From positions 1-64,000 of the forward strand of contig NZ_QJRF01000076.1 of assembly GCF_013393345.1 (NCBI RefSeq): a DNA stretch of 64,000 nt. The letters are read 5' to 3'. This document shows positions 47,188-56,384 of the stretch, piece by piece. Under the pieces are notes generated by a model, which saw nothing but the letters and a program-made list of their open reading frames with translations, was not told where the DNA came from and did no database searches. Source of the stretch: Pseudomonas taiwanensis (GTDB taxonomy: Bacteria; Pseudomonadota; Gammaproteobacteria; Pseudomonadales; Pseudomonadaceae). Positions within the stretch are counted from its first letter, which is position 1. Each line of letters begins with the position of its first letter. A program made the position numbers and the translations under genes.

Positions 47188-49965
47188 GTGCCCCGGCTCA
47201 GGATTGCCACAGGATTGATCGCCAGCCTGCTGCTGGCCCTGTTTTATCTGCTGCCCGCCCAAGCGGCCGGGGAGCGGCAGTGGAGCATGCTGCTCGATCC
47301 GAGCGCCAACCTGCAGCTGCAGGAAATCCGCACCCAGCAGGCCCTTTCCCAGTTCACCCCGGTCGACCTCGACCAGCTCTACACCCCTGGTGGCACCAGC
47401 GCACTCTGGTTGCATTACCGCCTTCCCGCGAGCCAGCACGAACAGATGCTGCGGGTCTTCGCACCCTATCTGGCCTATCTCGACCTCTATGTCCTCAAGG
47501 GCGATGAACTGGTCGCCCACACGCGCACCGGCAGCCGCCTGCCCTTCAGCGAGCGCCCGTTGCCCAGCCGCGACTTCCTCCTGCCGCTTCCGGTGCAACA
47601 GGAGCCGCTGGACATCTACCTGCGCATGGCCTCGGAACATGCCTTGCGCCCGACCGTGGAGCTGCGTTCCTCGGCGCTGATGGCTGCGGACGACACCCGC
47701 CCACTGCTCTTTGGCCTGCTGCTCGGCGGCCTGGCCATGCTCGTGTACTACAACCTGGTGCGCTACGCGTATTCCCGCGCCGCCGTCAGCCTCTGGCTTG
47801 CCGCTGCGCAAGGCTGCCTGATGGTCACTGGCGTCAGCCTGCTGGGCATCAGTTCGCCCTGGCTGGGTGACTGGCAGAGCGCACAACCGCAGATCGCCAA
47901 TCTCTCCATGCTGATGGCCATGGTCTGCGCCCTGGGCTTCACCCTCAGCTTCTTCCGCAAGGTCTGTCCGAGCACGCCCCTGTCCGGCCTGCTGCTGGGT
48001 GAGATCCTGCTGATCAGCCTCACCGCCGCCCTGCTGCTGATCGTCACCGAGTTGCAGTTCAACCAGCTGGTCTATGTGATGGCGGCCATCGCCAGCCTCA
48101 GCATGTTCGTGTTCGCCATCCTCCACTGGCGCCAGGGCTATCGCCCGGCACGGCTGTTCAGCCTGGCGCTGGGCGTGTTCTGCGTGGCCATCCTCGGTGC
48201 CCTGCCCGCCCTGTTCGGCTACTGGCAGCTGCAATCCGACTGGCTGGCCTACTCCCTGCTGGCGATCTCCACGATCAGCGGCGTGTTCCTCAGCATGGCC
48301 CTGAGCGAACGCCAGCGGCGCATCCAGAACGAGGTCTTCAGCGCCAGCCGTGCCCTTGCCGCCAGCTCGGCCGAACTCAAGGCCAAGGGCGAATTCCTCG
48401 CCAAGATCAGCCATGAAATCCGCACGCCGATGAACGGCGTGCTGGGCATGACCGAGCTGCTCCTCGGCACCCCGCTGTCGGCCAAGCAGCGTGACTACGT
48501 GCAGACCATCCACAGCTCCGGCAATGAACTGCTCACCCTGATCAACGAAATCCTCGACATTTCGAAGCTGGAATCCGGGCAGATCGAACTGGACGACGTG
48601 CAGTTCGACCTCAATGCCCTGATCGATGACTGCCTCGACATCTTCCGCGCCAAGGCCGAGCAGCAGCGGGTCGAACTCATCAGCTTCATGCAGCCCCAGG
48701 TTCCCCGTGTGATCAGCGGCGACCCCACGCGCCTGCGACAGATTCTCCTGAGCCTGCTGGACAACGCCTTCAAGCAGACCGATGAGGGTGAAATCCTGCT
48801 GGTGGTAGCCCTGGACAACAGCAGCGCCCAACCGCGCCTGCGCATCGCCGTGCAGGACAGCGGCCGTCCGCTGGAGGCTGGTGAGCGCACCGCCCTGCTC
48901 AATGCTGAAGTGCAGAGCAGCGACTTCCTCGCCTCCTCCAAGCTCGGCGGCCGACTCGGCCTGGTCATCGCCCGCCAGCTGGTGCGCCTGATGGAAGGCG
49001 AATTCGGCATCCAGAGCGGTGCAGGACAAGGCAGCACACTCTGGCTCACCCTGCCGCTCGACGCCCAGCACCTGATACGCCCCACCGCCGACCTCGACAG
49101 CCCGCTGGAAGGCGCGCGCCTGCTCGTGGTGGACGACAACGACACCTGCCGCAAGGTGCTGGTCCAGCAATGCGGCGCCTGGGGCCTGCAGGTCAGCGCC
49201 GTGCCGTCCGGCAAGGAAGCCCTGGCCCTGCTGCGCACCAAGGCCCACCTGCGCGAGTACTTCGACGTGGTCCTGCTGGACCAGGACATGCCCGGCATGA
49301 CCGGCATGCAGCTGGCCGCCAAGATCAAGGAAGACCCGAGCCTCAACCACGACATCCTGATCATCATGCTCACCGGCATCAGCAACGCGCCGAGCAAGAT
49401 CATCGCGCGCAACGCCGGCATCAAGCGCATCCTCGCCAAGCCGGTGGCGGGCTACACGCTGAAGACCACGCTGGCCGACGAACTCAACCAGCGCAAGGAC
49501 GGCGGCTCGATCTCCCTGCCGGGTTCCCAGGTCAGCGAACCGCTGCACGTCCCCACCGACTTCCGCATCCTGGTCGCGGAAGACAACAGCATTTCCACGA
49601 AGGTCATTCGCGGCATGCTGAGCAAGCTCAACCTCGAACCGGACACCGCCAGCAACGGCGAGGAAGCCCTCAGCGCGATGAAGAACCAGCACTATGACCT
49701 GGTGTTGATGGATTGCGAGATGCCGGTGCTGGATGGCTTCACCGCCACCGAAATGCTGCGCCACTGGGAAAACCTGGAGCAGCGTCCGCGCACCCCGGTG
49801 GTCGCACTGACCGCCCATATCCTCAGCGAACACAAGGAACGCGCCCGCCTCTCCGGCATGGACGGCCACATGGCCAAGCCGGTGGAACTGTCGCAACTGC
49901 GCGAGCTGATCGAGTACTGGGTGGCCGAGAAGGAAATGCGCGACCGCCACGCGATGCATAGCTGA
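47188..49965 (+). CDS. retS: Hybrid sensor kinase RetS
   Basis: 925 residues from GTG 47188, which has AAGGGA upstream and begins a clean signal peptide (ending AQA). A TTG 14 codons earlier is possible but poorly placed. Order: 7TMR-DISM extracellular domain, seven membrane segments (about 175-385), histidine kinase with H409 in KISHEIRTPMNG, then two receivers with D698 (LLDQDMPG) and D842 (LMDCEMPV). RetS restrains GacS, keeping the motile, acute mode and repressing biofilm and type VI secretion. The kinase G1 box is DSGRPLEAG rather than DxGxG. Its position after purD is that of PA4856. Confidence 0.95.
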   Translation: MPRLRIATGLIASLLLALFYLLPAQAAGERQWSMLLDPSANLQLQEIRTQQALSQFTPVDLDQLYTPGGTSALWLHYRLPASQHEQMLRVFAPYLAYLDLYVLKGDELVAHTRTGSRLPFSERPLPSRDFLLPLPVQQEPLDIYLRMASEHALRPTVELRSSALMAADDTRPLLFGLLLGGLAMLVYYNLVRYAYSRAAVSLWLAAAQGCLMVTGVSLLGISSPWLGDWQSAQPQIANLSMLMAMVCALGFTLSFFRKVCPSTPLSGLLLGEILLISLTAALLLIVTELQFNQLVYVMAAIASLSMFVFAILHWRQGYRPARLFSLALGVFCVAILGALPALFGYWQLQSDWLAYSLLAISTISGVFLSMALSERQRRIQNEVFSASRALAASSAELKAKGEFLAKISHEIRTPMNGVLGMTELLLGTPLSAKQRDYVQTIHSSGNELLTLINEILDISKLESGQIELDDVQFDLNALIDDCLDIFRAKAEQQRVELISFMQPQVPRVISGDPTRLRQILLSLLDNAFKQTDEGEILLVVALDNSSAQPRLRIAVQDSGRPLEAGERTALLNAEVQSSDFLASSKLGGRLGLVIARQLVRLMEGEFGIQSGAGQGSTLWLTLPLDAQHLIRPTADLDSPLEGARLLVVDDNDTCRKVLVQQCGAWGLQVSAVPSGKEALALLRTKAHLREYFDVVLLDQDMPGMTGMQLAAKIKEDPSLNHDILIIMLTGISNAPSKIIARNAGIKRILAKPVAGYTLKTTLADELNQRKDGGSISLPGSQVSEPLHVPTDFRILVAEDNSISTKVIRGMLSKLNLEPDTASNGEEALSAMKNQHYDLVLMDCEMPVLDGFTATEMLRHWENLEQRPRTPVVALTAHILSEHKERARLSGMDGHMAKPVELSQLRELIEYWVAEKEMRDRHAMHS

Positions 49966-50004
49966 CGGTTCTCCAGCCTTGTTGGTGGGCTGAAGCCCAC
50001 CCTG

Positions 50005-50025
50005 TGGGGGCGATTTCAATCGCTA
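50005..50025. repeat. Copy of a dispersed palindromic repeat
   Basis: Starts TGTGGGGGCGATTTCAATCG, identical for 21 bp to 29895-29915, and is followed by AACCGCAGGTTCGCCC. It lies 40 bp after retS. Confidence 0.55.
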
Positions 50026-50079
50026 TGCGAACCGCAGGTTCGCCCTTCAAATCTTCCAAGGGGCCTCTGACCGGCCCCG

Positions 50080-51159
50080 CTACCCCCACCTCACCGCAAA
50101 AATCGGCGGCAAATGCCCCGCCACCAGCGTCCAGCTGTCACCCTGATCCTCCGACACCCACAGATGGCCGGTGGTGGAGCCCATCGCCAGGCACTGCCCG
50201 CTGCCATCCACGTCCAGCCCATGTCGATACACCAGGTCGTAGCAGAGCTGCTGCGGCAGCCCCTGCTCCAGCACGTCGAAATGCTTGCCGCCATCCCGTG
50301 TACGAGTGACCCGCAGGCGCTGGTCGGCCGGGACGCGGCATTCGTCCTTCACCGCCGGCACGAACCAGGCGCAGTCGGGATCGGACGGATGCACCGCCAC
50401 AGCGAAGCCGAAGGTCGACGGCCCGGCCTGGGGAATTTCCCGCCACTTCAACCCGCGATCAGCGCTCACGAAGATGCCGTTGTGGTGCTGCACCCAAAGT
50501 CGATCCGGGTCCGCCGGACAGGCCACCATGCGATGCGGGTCCTGAATGTCCGGCTCCTCGGCGCGCTCGGGCGGCATATAGGCCGCGCGCATGCCACGGG
50601 TGCGGTAGTTCCAGCTGGCGCCTTCGTCCTCGCTGTGCCAAACGCCGCCGCAGGACACTGCCAGGGTCAGGTGCCGGCTGTTGCGCGGATCGACGCAGAT
50701 GGAGTGGATGCCCGGCTGGTCGTAGCCGCCACCGAACCAGTTGGCCCGCTCCGGGCGGCTCCAGAGGCTGTCCACCAGGCTCCATGAAGCACCATGGTCG
50801 CGGGACCTGAACAACCCGCCGGGAATGGTCCCGGCCCACAGGGTTCCGGGTTGGTCCGCGCCACCCGGCTCAAGGCACCAGATCATTTCGACCGAGGGCC
50901 CATCCTCGCCCTCGTCCGCCTGGGCAAAGGCAGGGGCGGCGATCTCCTCCCAGTTCAGCCCGCCATCTGCCGAGCGCCACAGCTTGGGGCCGAAGTGCCC
51001 GAGATGCAGGGCCGCGTAGAGGCGTCCATCGCGCGGGTCGGCCAGCAACATGCTCACCGGCTCGCCGAGAAAATCCTGGCGCACGAGGCGCCAGCCATCG
51101 CCCTCCTTCTCGAATCGCAGCAGGCCCTTGCGGGTCGCCACATGGATGCATCGGCTCAT
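50080..51159 (-). CDS. Sialidase/VPS10-like beta-propeller protein
   Basis: 359 residues with no signal peptide, so probably cytoplasmic. BNR/Asp-box repeats recur: LWRSADGGLNWEE, LFRSRDHGASWS, VWHSEDEGASWN, IFVSADRGLKWRE, RTRDGGKHF and LWVSEDQGDSWT. They mark a six- or seven-bladed propeller like sialidases and VPS10 proteins, but no sialidase catalytic set is evident. A strong ribosome site (AAGGAGAAGGA) precedes the ATG. It is 21 bp downstream of a MoaD/ThiS-like gene in an evident two-gene operon. Function unknown. Confidence 0.75.
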   Translation of the reverse strand: MSRCIHVATRKGLLRFEKEGDGWRLVRQDFLGEPVSMLLADPRDGRLYAALHLGHFGPKLWRSADGGLNWEEIAAPAFAQADEGEDGPSVEMIWCLEPGGADQPGTLWAGTIPGGLFRSRDHGASWSLVDSLWSRPERANWFGGGYDQPGIHSICVDPRNSRHLTLAVSCGGVWHSEDEGASWNYRTRGMRAAYMPPERAEEPDIQDPHRMVACPADPDRLWVQHHNGIFVSADRGLKWREIPQAGPSTFGFAVAVHPSDPDCAWFVPAVKDECRVPADQRLRVTRTRDGGKHFDVLEQGLPQQLCYDLVYRHGLDVDGSGQCLAMGSTTGHLWVSEDQGDSWTLVAGHLPPIFAVRWG

Positions 51160-51180
51160 TGGTCCTTCTCCTTGTACGGC

Positions 51181-51450
51181 TCAGCCGCCGGACAGCGCCT
51201 GGACAACGAAGATGTCGCTGGACGGCCCCACCGGATCACTGAGGTGGCGGCGGTCGCTGACCTGCTGGGCATCGACGAAGATCGCCACATGCCGGCGCAG
51301 GCGGCCCTGGTCGTCCAGCAGGTAGCTGCGCAGGCGCGGATTGGCCACGAAAGCGGCTTCCAGCGCTTCGGCCACGGAAACCGCCGTGACGTCCAGCTCG
51401 GGGACGTCGAGGTGACGTTGCAGGTTGGGAGTGAAGCTCATATGCGCCAT
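51181..51450 (-). CDS. MoaD/ThiS-like ubiquitin-fold protein
   Basis: 89 residues from ATG 51450 with GGGAGCC upstream; ATG 51441 is an alternative. The protein ends in the diglycine tail QALSGG, and its pattern (hydrophobic strand, acidic helix VSVAEALEAAFVAN, LLDDQGRLRRHVAIFVDAQQV) is the beta-grasp fold of sulfur carriers. Diglycine would be adenylated and thiocarboxylated by an E1-like enzyme, none of which lies nearby. The pairing with a beta-propeller gene suggests a sulfur-transfer or protein-conjugation role that is not characterised. Confidence 0.8.
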   Translation of the reverse strand: MAHMSFTPNLQRHLDVPELDVTAVSVAEALEAAFVANPRLRSYLLDDQGRLRRHVAIFVDAQQVSDRRHLSDPVGPSSDIFVVQALSGG

Positions 51451-51589
51451 CAACGGCTCCCTGCGCGACGAAACGACCCGGTGGGGGAAGGTATAGCCGA
51501 CCCCGGTGGCGCGGTTATAGTTGTGCGCCCAATGGCAGGGCAGCCTCTACACTCATCAGCGGCCCTCGCAGTCACGAACGGATGCCCCC

Positions 51590-52186
51590 ATGCTCGAAAG
51601 CCTTTCCAGCCTGTACCTGAAGATGCTGGTGCTCTACAGCCCCTTCTTCGTGCTCTCCTGCTTCATCAGCCTGACCCGTGGCTACACGGTGAAGGAGCGC
51701 AAGAAACTCGCCTGGAAAGTCGCCCTGGGCACCTTGATCGCCAGTGCCCTGCTCTACCTGTTCGGCCAGGCCATCTTCAATGTCTTCGGCATCACCATCG
51801 ACGCCTTCCGCATCGGCGCCGGCACCGTGCTGTTCATCTCCGCCCTCGGCATGGCCCAGGGCAAGCCGGCCGTGCAGGCGGACAACGTGCAGCAGGACGT
51901 CACCATCGTGCCGTTGACCATTCCGCTCACGGTCGGCCCCGGCACCATCGGCGCCATGCTGGTAATGGGTGCCGGACACGTGCACTGGAACGACAAGCTC
52001 ACCGCCCTTATCGCCATCGCCATCGCCGCCGTCACCGTGGGCGCCATCCTCTACCTGTCCGACCACATCGAACGCATCCTCGGCGACCAGGGCCTGCAGA
52101 TCGTCAGCCGCCTGATGGGCCTGTTCGTCTGCGCCCTGGCCGCGCAGATCATCTTCACCGGGGTGAAGAACTACCTGGTGCTGTAG
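51590..52186 (+). CDS. MarC family inner-membrane protein
   Basis: 198 residues from ATG 51590. Six hydrophobic segments; family signatures are SPFFVLSCFISLT near the N-terminus and VPLTIPLTVGPGTIGAMLVM in the centre (the NAI.L..GPG pattern of MarC). MarC/YchE/YhgN proteins are six-TM proteins of unknown transport function; an early role in multidrug resistance was not confirmed. It lies where PAO1 has PA4857, before the urea genes. Confidence 0.85.
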   Translation: MLESLSSLYLKMLVLYSPFFVLSCFISLTRGYTVKERKKLAWKVALGTLIASALLYLFGQAIFNVFGITIDAFRIGAGTVLFISALGMAQGKPAVQADNVQQDVTIVPLTIPLTVGPGTIGAMLVMGAGHVHWNDKLTALIAIAIAAVTVGAILYLSDHIERILGDQGLQIVSRLMGLFVCALAAQIIFTGVKNYLVL

Positions 52187-52211
52187 CTCCGTACCCTCTA
52201 GCGCAGTCCCC

Positions 52212-52275
52212 GTAGGATGGGTTGAGGTACGAAACCCATGCGGGCCATGGTCGATGGGTATCGCTGCGCTCAACC
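52212..52275. repeat. Dispersed palindrome, GTAGGATGGGTTGAG family
   Basis: Inverted pairs GGTTGAG (52220) / CTCAACC (52269) and ACCCAT (52234) / ATGGGT (52254) make a cruciform-like unit. It is related in style to, but different from, the GTAGGGTGGAT family. It occupies much of the marC to allophanate hydrolase gap. Confidence 0.55.
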
Positions 52276-52440
52276 ACCGCACATTGCACCAGCCAATGCC
52301 CCTTGCGCCTTCGCGCGCCCCAGCGCGGTGCGCAAAATGCCTGGGGCAAGACCCGACTCTTCGCGCCCGCGCCAGCAACCACGCGCCTTTCCGGAACCTG
52401 GCACCTGCTTTGCTGTGGAGAATTCCAACTTGGATACAAG

Positions 52441-54258
52441 ATGGAACTCCAGAGCATGTCCGACGCCCCTCTCGCCTTCACCCTCGCCGACTGGCAACAG
52501 GCCTACCGCGACCAACTGCAACCCGCCGACCTGCTGCACGCCCTGCTCCAGCGCCTCGACGCGGACGACAATGCCTGGATCAGCCTGGCCAGCGCCGAGC
52601 AGCTAGACGTCCAACTCATCGAACTCGCCGCCCTTCTGGCCGCCGCCGAAGGCCAGCGGGAACGCCTACCCCTCTACGGCGTCCCCTTCGCCATCAAGGA
52701 CAACATCGACGCCGCCGGCTGGACCACCACCGCCGCCTGCCCGGCCTTCGCCTATGACGCTGCCGAGGACGCCACCGTCGTCGCCCGCCTGCGCGCGGCT
52801 GGCGCGATCCTGATCGGCAAGACCAACCTCGACCAGTTCGCCACCGGCCTGGTGGGCACGCGCTCCCCCTATGGCGCGGTACCCAACGCCTTCGACCCGA
52901 ACTACGTCAGCGGCGGCTCCAGCTCCGGCTCCGCCTCGGTGGTCGCCCGTGGCCTGGTGCCCTTCGCCCTCGGCACCGACACCGCCGGCTCGGGCCGGGT
53001 ACCCGCCGGCTTCAACAACATCGTCGGCCTGAAGCCCACCAAGGGCTGGCTATCCACGACCGGCCTGGTGCCGGCCTGCCGCACCATCGACTGCATCTCG
53101 GTGTTTGCCCTGACCGTGGCCGACGCCGAGACCGTGGCGCGTATCGTTGGCGGTTACGACGCCCGCGATCCTTACTCCCGGCGGAATCCCAACAGTGCCC
53201 CGGTGGGCATGGCCGCCAAACCGAAACTGGCGGTGCCGGACACGCTGGAGTTCTTCGGCGACGAGCAGACCCGTACCGTCTTCGAAGCCGCGCTGGACAA
53301 GCTCCGCGCCCTCGGCGCCGAGATCACCCCGATCGACTTCAGCCCCTTCCGTCAATTGGCCGCACAGCTCTACCAGGGCCCCTGGGTAGCGGAACGCACC
53401 GTGGCGGCCGGGGCGATCTTCACCGACCAGCCCGAGGCAATGGACCCTGTGGTGCGCGGCATCCTCGACAACGGCCTGAACTACAGCGCCTGCGACGCCT
53501 ACCGCGCCGAATACCTGCGCGCCGAACTGGCACGATGCATCAACGACACCCTGGCGCCCTTCGACGCACTGGTGGTGCCCACTTCTCCGACCATCCGCCG
53601 CATCGCCGAAATGGCCGAGGAACCGGTGCTGTTCAACGCCCAGTTCGGCACCTACACCAACTTCACCAATTTCGCCGACCTCAGCGCCCTGGCGCTGCCA
53701 GCCGGCATGCGCGCCGATGGCCTGCCCGCCGGCATCACCCTGCTCGCCCCGGCCTGGCACGACTCCGCCCTGGCGAGCTTCGGCAAGCGCTGGCAAGCCA
53801 GCCTCGACCTGCCCCTTGGCGCCACCAGCCGCGCACTGCCGACCCAGCCCGCCGCCGCGCAGGCACCGGGTTGCGTGCGCGTCGCGGTGGTCGGCGCGCA
53901 CCTCACCGGCATGCCGCTGAACTTCCAGCTCACCAGCCGCAATGCAGTGCTGGTGGAAGAAACCCGCACCGCCAGCGACTATCGCCTGTTCGCCCTGCCC
54001 GGCACAGTGCCGCCCAAGCCGGGACTCGCCCGCAGCCAGGATGGTGCCGAGCTGATCGTCGAACTCTGGGATATCCCGCTGGCGCGCTTCGGCGAGTTCG
54101 TCGCCGAAATCCCACCTCCGCTCGGCATCGGCAACCTGCAGCTGGCGGATGGCCGCTGGGTCAAGGGCTTCATCTGCGAGCCCTACGCACTGGAAGGTGC
54201 CCGCGACATCACCGCCTTTGGGGGCTGGCGCGCCTTCATCGCCAGCCAGGTGCGCTGA
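52441..54258 (+). CDS. atzF: Allophanate hydrolase
   Basis: 605 residues (start at ATG 52441 or 52456). Amidase-signature triad: K in GVPFAIKDNIDAAG, serines in GGSSSGSASVVA and DTAGSGRVPAG. The extra C-terminal domain (about 475-605, with RSQDGAELIVELWDIPLARFGEFVAEIPPPLGIGNLQLADG and FGGWRAFI) is specific to AtzF/DUR1,2 allophanate hydrolases. It turns allophanate into ammonia and CO2, the second half of the urea amidolyase route. No urea carboxylase gene is in the window. The GntR gene follows after 4 bp, so the two share an operon. Confidence 0.9.
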   Translation: MELQSMSDAPLAFTLADWQQAYRDQLQPADLLHALLQRLDADDNAWISLASAEQLDVQLIELAALLAAAEGQRERLPLYGVPFAIKDNIDAAGWTTTAACPAFAYDAAEDATVVARLRAAGAILIGKTNLDQFATGLVGTRSPYGAVPNAFDPNYVSGGSSSGSASVVARGLVPFALGTDTAGSGRVPAGFNNIVGLKPTKGWLSTTGLVPACRTIDCISVFALTVADAETVARIVGGYDARDPYSRRNPNSAPVGMAAKPKLAVPDTLEFFGDEQTRTVFEAALDKLRALGAEITPIDFSPFRQLAAQLYQGPWVAERTVAAGAIFTDQPEAMDPVVRGILDNGLNYSACDAYRAEYLRAELARCINDTLAPFDALVVPTSPTIRRIAEMAEEPVLFNAQFGTYTNFTNFADLSALALPAGMRADGLPAGITLLAPAWHDSALASFGKRWQASLDLPLGATSRALPTQPAAAQAPGCVRVAVVGAHLTGMPLNFQLTSRNAVLVEETRTASDYRLFALPGTVPPKPGLARSQDGAELIVELWDIPLARFGEFVAEIPPPLGIGNLQLADGRWVKGFICEPYALEGARDITAFGGWRAFIASQVR

Positions 54259-54262
54259 CGCC

Positions 54263-54979
54263 ATGGAACTCGCCAACCCGCGCAGCGGGCGCCAAGCGCG
54301 CCCTGACAGCCTGGCCGGGCGCATCTACGCCCGGCTCAAGGAAGACATCAGCGAGTTCCGCCTGCTGCCCGGGGACCGCTTCAGCGAAGGCGATATAGCC
54401 GAGCGCATGGCCGCCAGCCGTACGCCCGTGCGCCAGGCGCTACACCGCCTGGAGCGCGAGGGTTATCTGGAAGTGCGCTTTCGCAGTGGCTGGCAGGTGA
54501 AGGCCTTCGACTTCGATCACTTCGAGGAGCTGTACGAACTGCGCATCGTCCTCGAGATGGAGGCGGTACGTCGTCACTGCACCCGCCCTACCGAGGAGCA
54601 GCCCGAAGCACTGCAACGGCTCGGTCGCACCTGGATGGTGCAACCGCGACTGGAAGACGGCTTCGAGGTGTCGCGTCTGGACGAGGATTTCCACTGCCAA
54701 TTGGTGGAGGCCGCAGGTAATCGCGAGATAGCCCGCATCCACCGCGAAGTCAGCGAAAAGATCCGCATCATCCGGCGCCTGGACTTCACCCAGGCACCTC
54801 GCATCGACGCCACCTACGCCGAACACGCGGCGATTCTCCAGGCCATTGCCGCTCGTCGATGCGAAGAGGCACAGCAATTGCTGAGGACCCATATCGAAAC
54901 CAGCAAGGCCGAAGTACGCAAGATCACCCTGCACATGTTGCACAGCGCTCGGCAAAGACCGCAGCCAGCCCAAGGGTGA
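54263..54979 (+). CDS. GntR family regulator, FCD subgroup
   Basis: 238 residues. The N-terminal winged helix (LAGRIYARLKEDISEFRLLPGDRFSEGDIAERMAASRTPVRQALHRLEREGYLEV) is classic GntR. The C-terminal FCD ligand domain shows D in LDEDFHCQLVEAAGNREI and histidines in YAEHAAILQAI and LLRTHIETSK, the usual metal or acid-ligand positions. It begins 4 bp after atzF and precedes urtA by 86 bp, so it is the best candidate for local control of the urea genes. Confidence 0.9.
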   Translation: MELANPRSGRQARPDSLAGRIYARLKEDISEFRLLPGDRFSEGDIAERMAASRTPVRQALHRLEREGYLEVRFRSGWQVKAFDFDHFEELYELRIVLEMEAVRRHCTRPTEEQPEALQRLGRTWMVQPRLEDGFEVSRLDEDFHCQLVEAAGNREIARIHREVSEKIRIIRRLDFTQAPRIDATYAEHAAILQAIAARRCEEAQQLLRTHIETSKAEVRKITLHMLHSARQRPQPAQG

Positions 54980-55065
54980 CGAGGAAGCCCCTTTGAAAAC
55001 TGCCCGGATAACGAACCCATAAACGCAGTCATTTCAAAAACTTGGATAAGAACGGAGATCGACCC

Positions 55066-56331
55066 ATGCACCGTCGCAGCCTTATCAAGGCGTTCACCCT
55101 TTCCGCATCCATCGCCGCCATGGGCATGTCCTGGACTCTCCAGGCGGCCGAGACCATCAAGGTCGGCATCCTGCACTCCCTCTCCGGCACCATGGCGATT
55201 TCCGAGACCTCGCTGAAAGACATGGCGCTGATGACCATCGAAGAGATCAACGCCAAGGGCGGCGTGAACGGCAAGCAGCTCGAACCGGTGGTGGTGGACC
55301 CGGCGTCCAACTGGCCGCTGTTCGCCGAGAAGGCCCGCCAGCTGCTGACCAAGGACAAGGTGGATGTGGTCTTCGGTTGCTGGACCTCGGTGTCGCGCAA
55401 GTCCGTGCTACCGGTCTTCGAGGAGCTGAACGGCCTGCTCTTCTACCCGGTGCAGTACGAGGGTGAAGAACTCTCCCCCAACGTCTTCTACACCGGCGCC
55501 GCGCCGAACCAGCAGGCCATTCCGGCCGTCGAGTACCTGATGAGCGAGGATGGCGGCAGCGCCAAACGCTTCTTCCTGCTGGGCACCGATTACGTCTACC
55601 CGCGCACCACCAACAAGATCCTGCGCAGCTTCCTGCACAGCAAAGGCATCGCCGACAAGGACATCGAAGAGGTCTACACGCCCTTCGGCCACAGCGACTA
55701 CCAAACCATCGTCGCCAACATCAAGAAGTTCTCCGCCGGCGGCAAGACCGCGGTGATCTCTACCGTCAACGGCGACTCCAACGTGCCCTTCTACAAGGAA
55801 CTGGCCAACCAGGGCCTGGAAGCGACCGACGTGCCCGTGGTGGCCTTCTCGGTAGGCGAAGAAGAACTGCGCGGCATCGACACCAAGCCGCTGGTGGGCC
55901 ACCTGGCCGCCTGGAACTACTTCGAATCCGTGGATAACCCGGTCAACGGCAAGTTCGTCGAGCAGTGGAAGGCCTACGCCAAGGCGAAGAACCTGCCCAA
56001 CTACCAGACCGCAGTGACCAACGACCCGATGGAAGCCACCTACGTGGGCATCCACATGTGGGCCCAGGCCGTGGAGAAAGCCGGCACCACCGATGTGAAC
56101 AAGGTCCGCGAAGCCCTGGCCGGCCAGTCCTTCGCCGCGCCGTCCGGCTACACCCTGACCATGGACAAGACCAACCACCACCTGCACAAGCCGGTGATGA
56201 TCGGCGAGATCCAGGAAGACGGTCAGCTCTCCGTGGTCTGGCAAACCGAAGGCCCGCTGCGCGCCCAGCCGTGGAGCCCCTTCATTCCAGGCAATGACAA
56301 GAAGCCGGATTACGCGGTGAAGACGAACTGA
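55066..56331 (+). CDS. urtA: ABC urea transporter, substrate-binding protein
   Basis: 421 residues from ATG 55066 with GGAG upstream. Signal peptide with a twin-arginine-like start (MHRRSLIKAF) ending LQA. IKVGILHSLSGTMAISETSLKDMALMTIEEINAKGGVNGKQ and FGCWTSVSRKSVLPVFEELNGLLFYPVQYEGEE are diagnostic of UrtA, a periplasmic binding protein for urea. It is separated from urtB by 209 bp containing two strong hairpins, which may lower expression of the later genes relative to urtA. Confidence 0.95.
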   Translation: MHRRSLIKAFTLSASIAAMGMSWTLQAAETIKVGILHSLSGTMAISETSLKDMALMTIEEINAKGGVNGKQLEPVVVDPASNWPLFAEKARQLLTKDKVDVVFGCWTSVSRKSVLPVFEELNGLLFYPVQYEGEELSPNVFYTGAAPNQQAIPAVEYLMSEDGGSAKRFFLLGTDYVYPRTTNKILRSFLHSKGIADKDIEEVYTPFGHSDYQTIVANIKKFSAGGKTAVISTVNGDSNVPFYKELANQGLEATDVPVVAFSVGEEELRGIDTKPLVGHLAAWNYFESVDNPVNGKFVEQWKAYAKAKNLPNYQTAVTNDPMEATYVGIHMWAQAVEKAGTTDVNKVREALAGQSFAAPSGYTLTMDKTNHHLHKPVMIGEIQEDGQLSVVWQTEGPLRAQPWSPFIPGNDKKPDYAVKTN

Positions 56332-56384
56332 GCTGAATGAGGACGTACGGAACCTGCGCTACCCCTGACTCCCCTCACCCCTAG

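Noticed and set aside
47095..50019. 974-codon minus-strand open frame opposite retS
   Set aside because: Exact antisense of RetS. The product is glutamine/glycine-rich with no recognisable fold.
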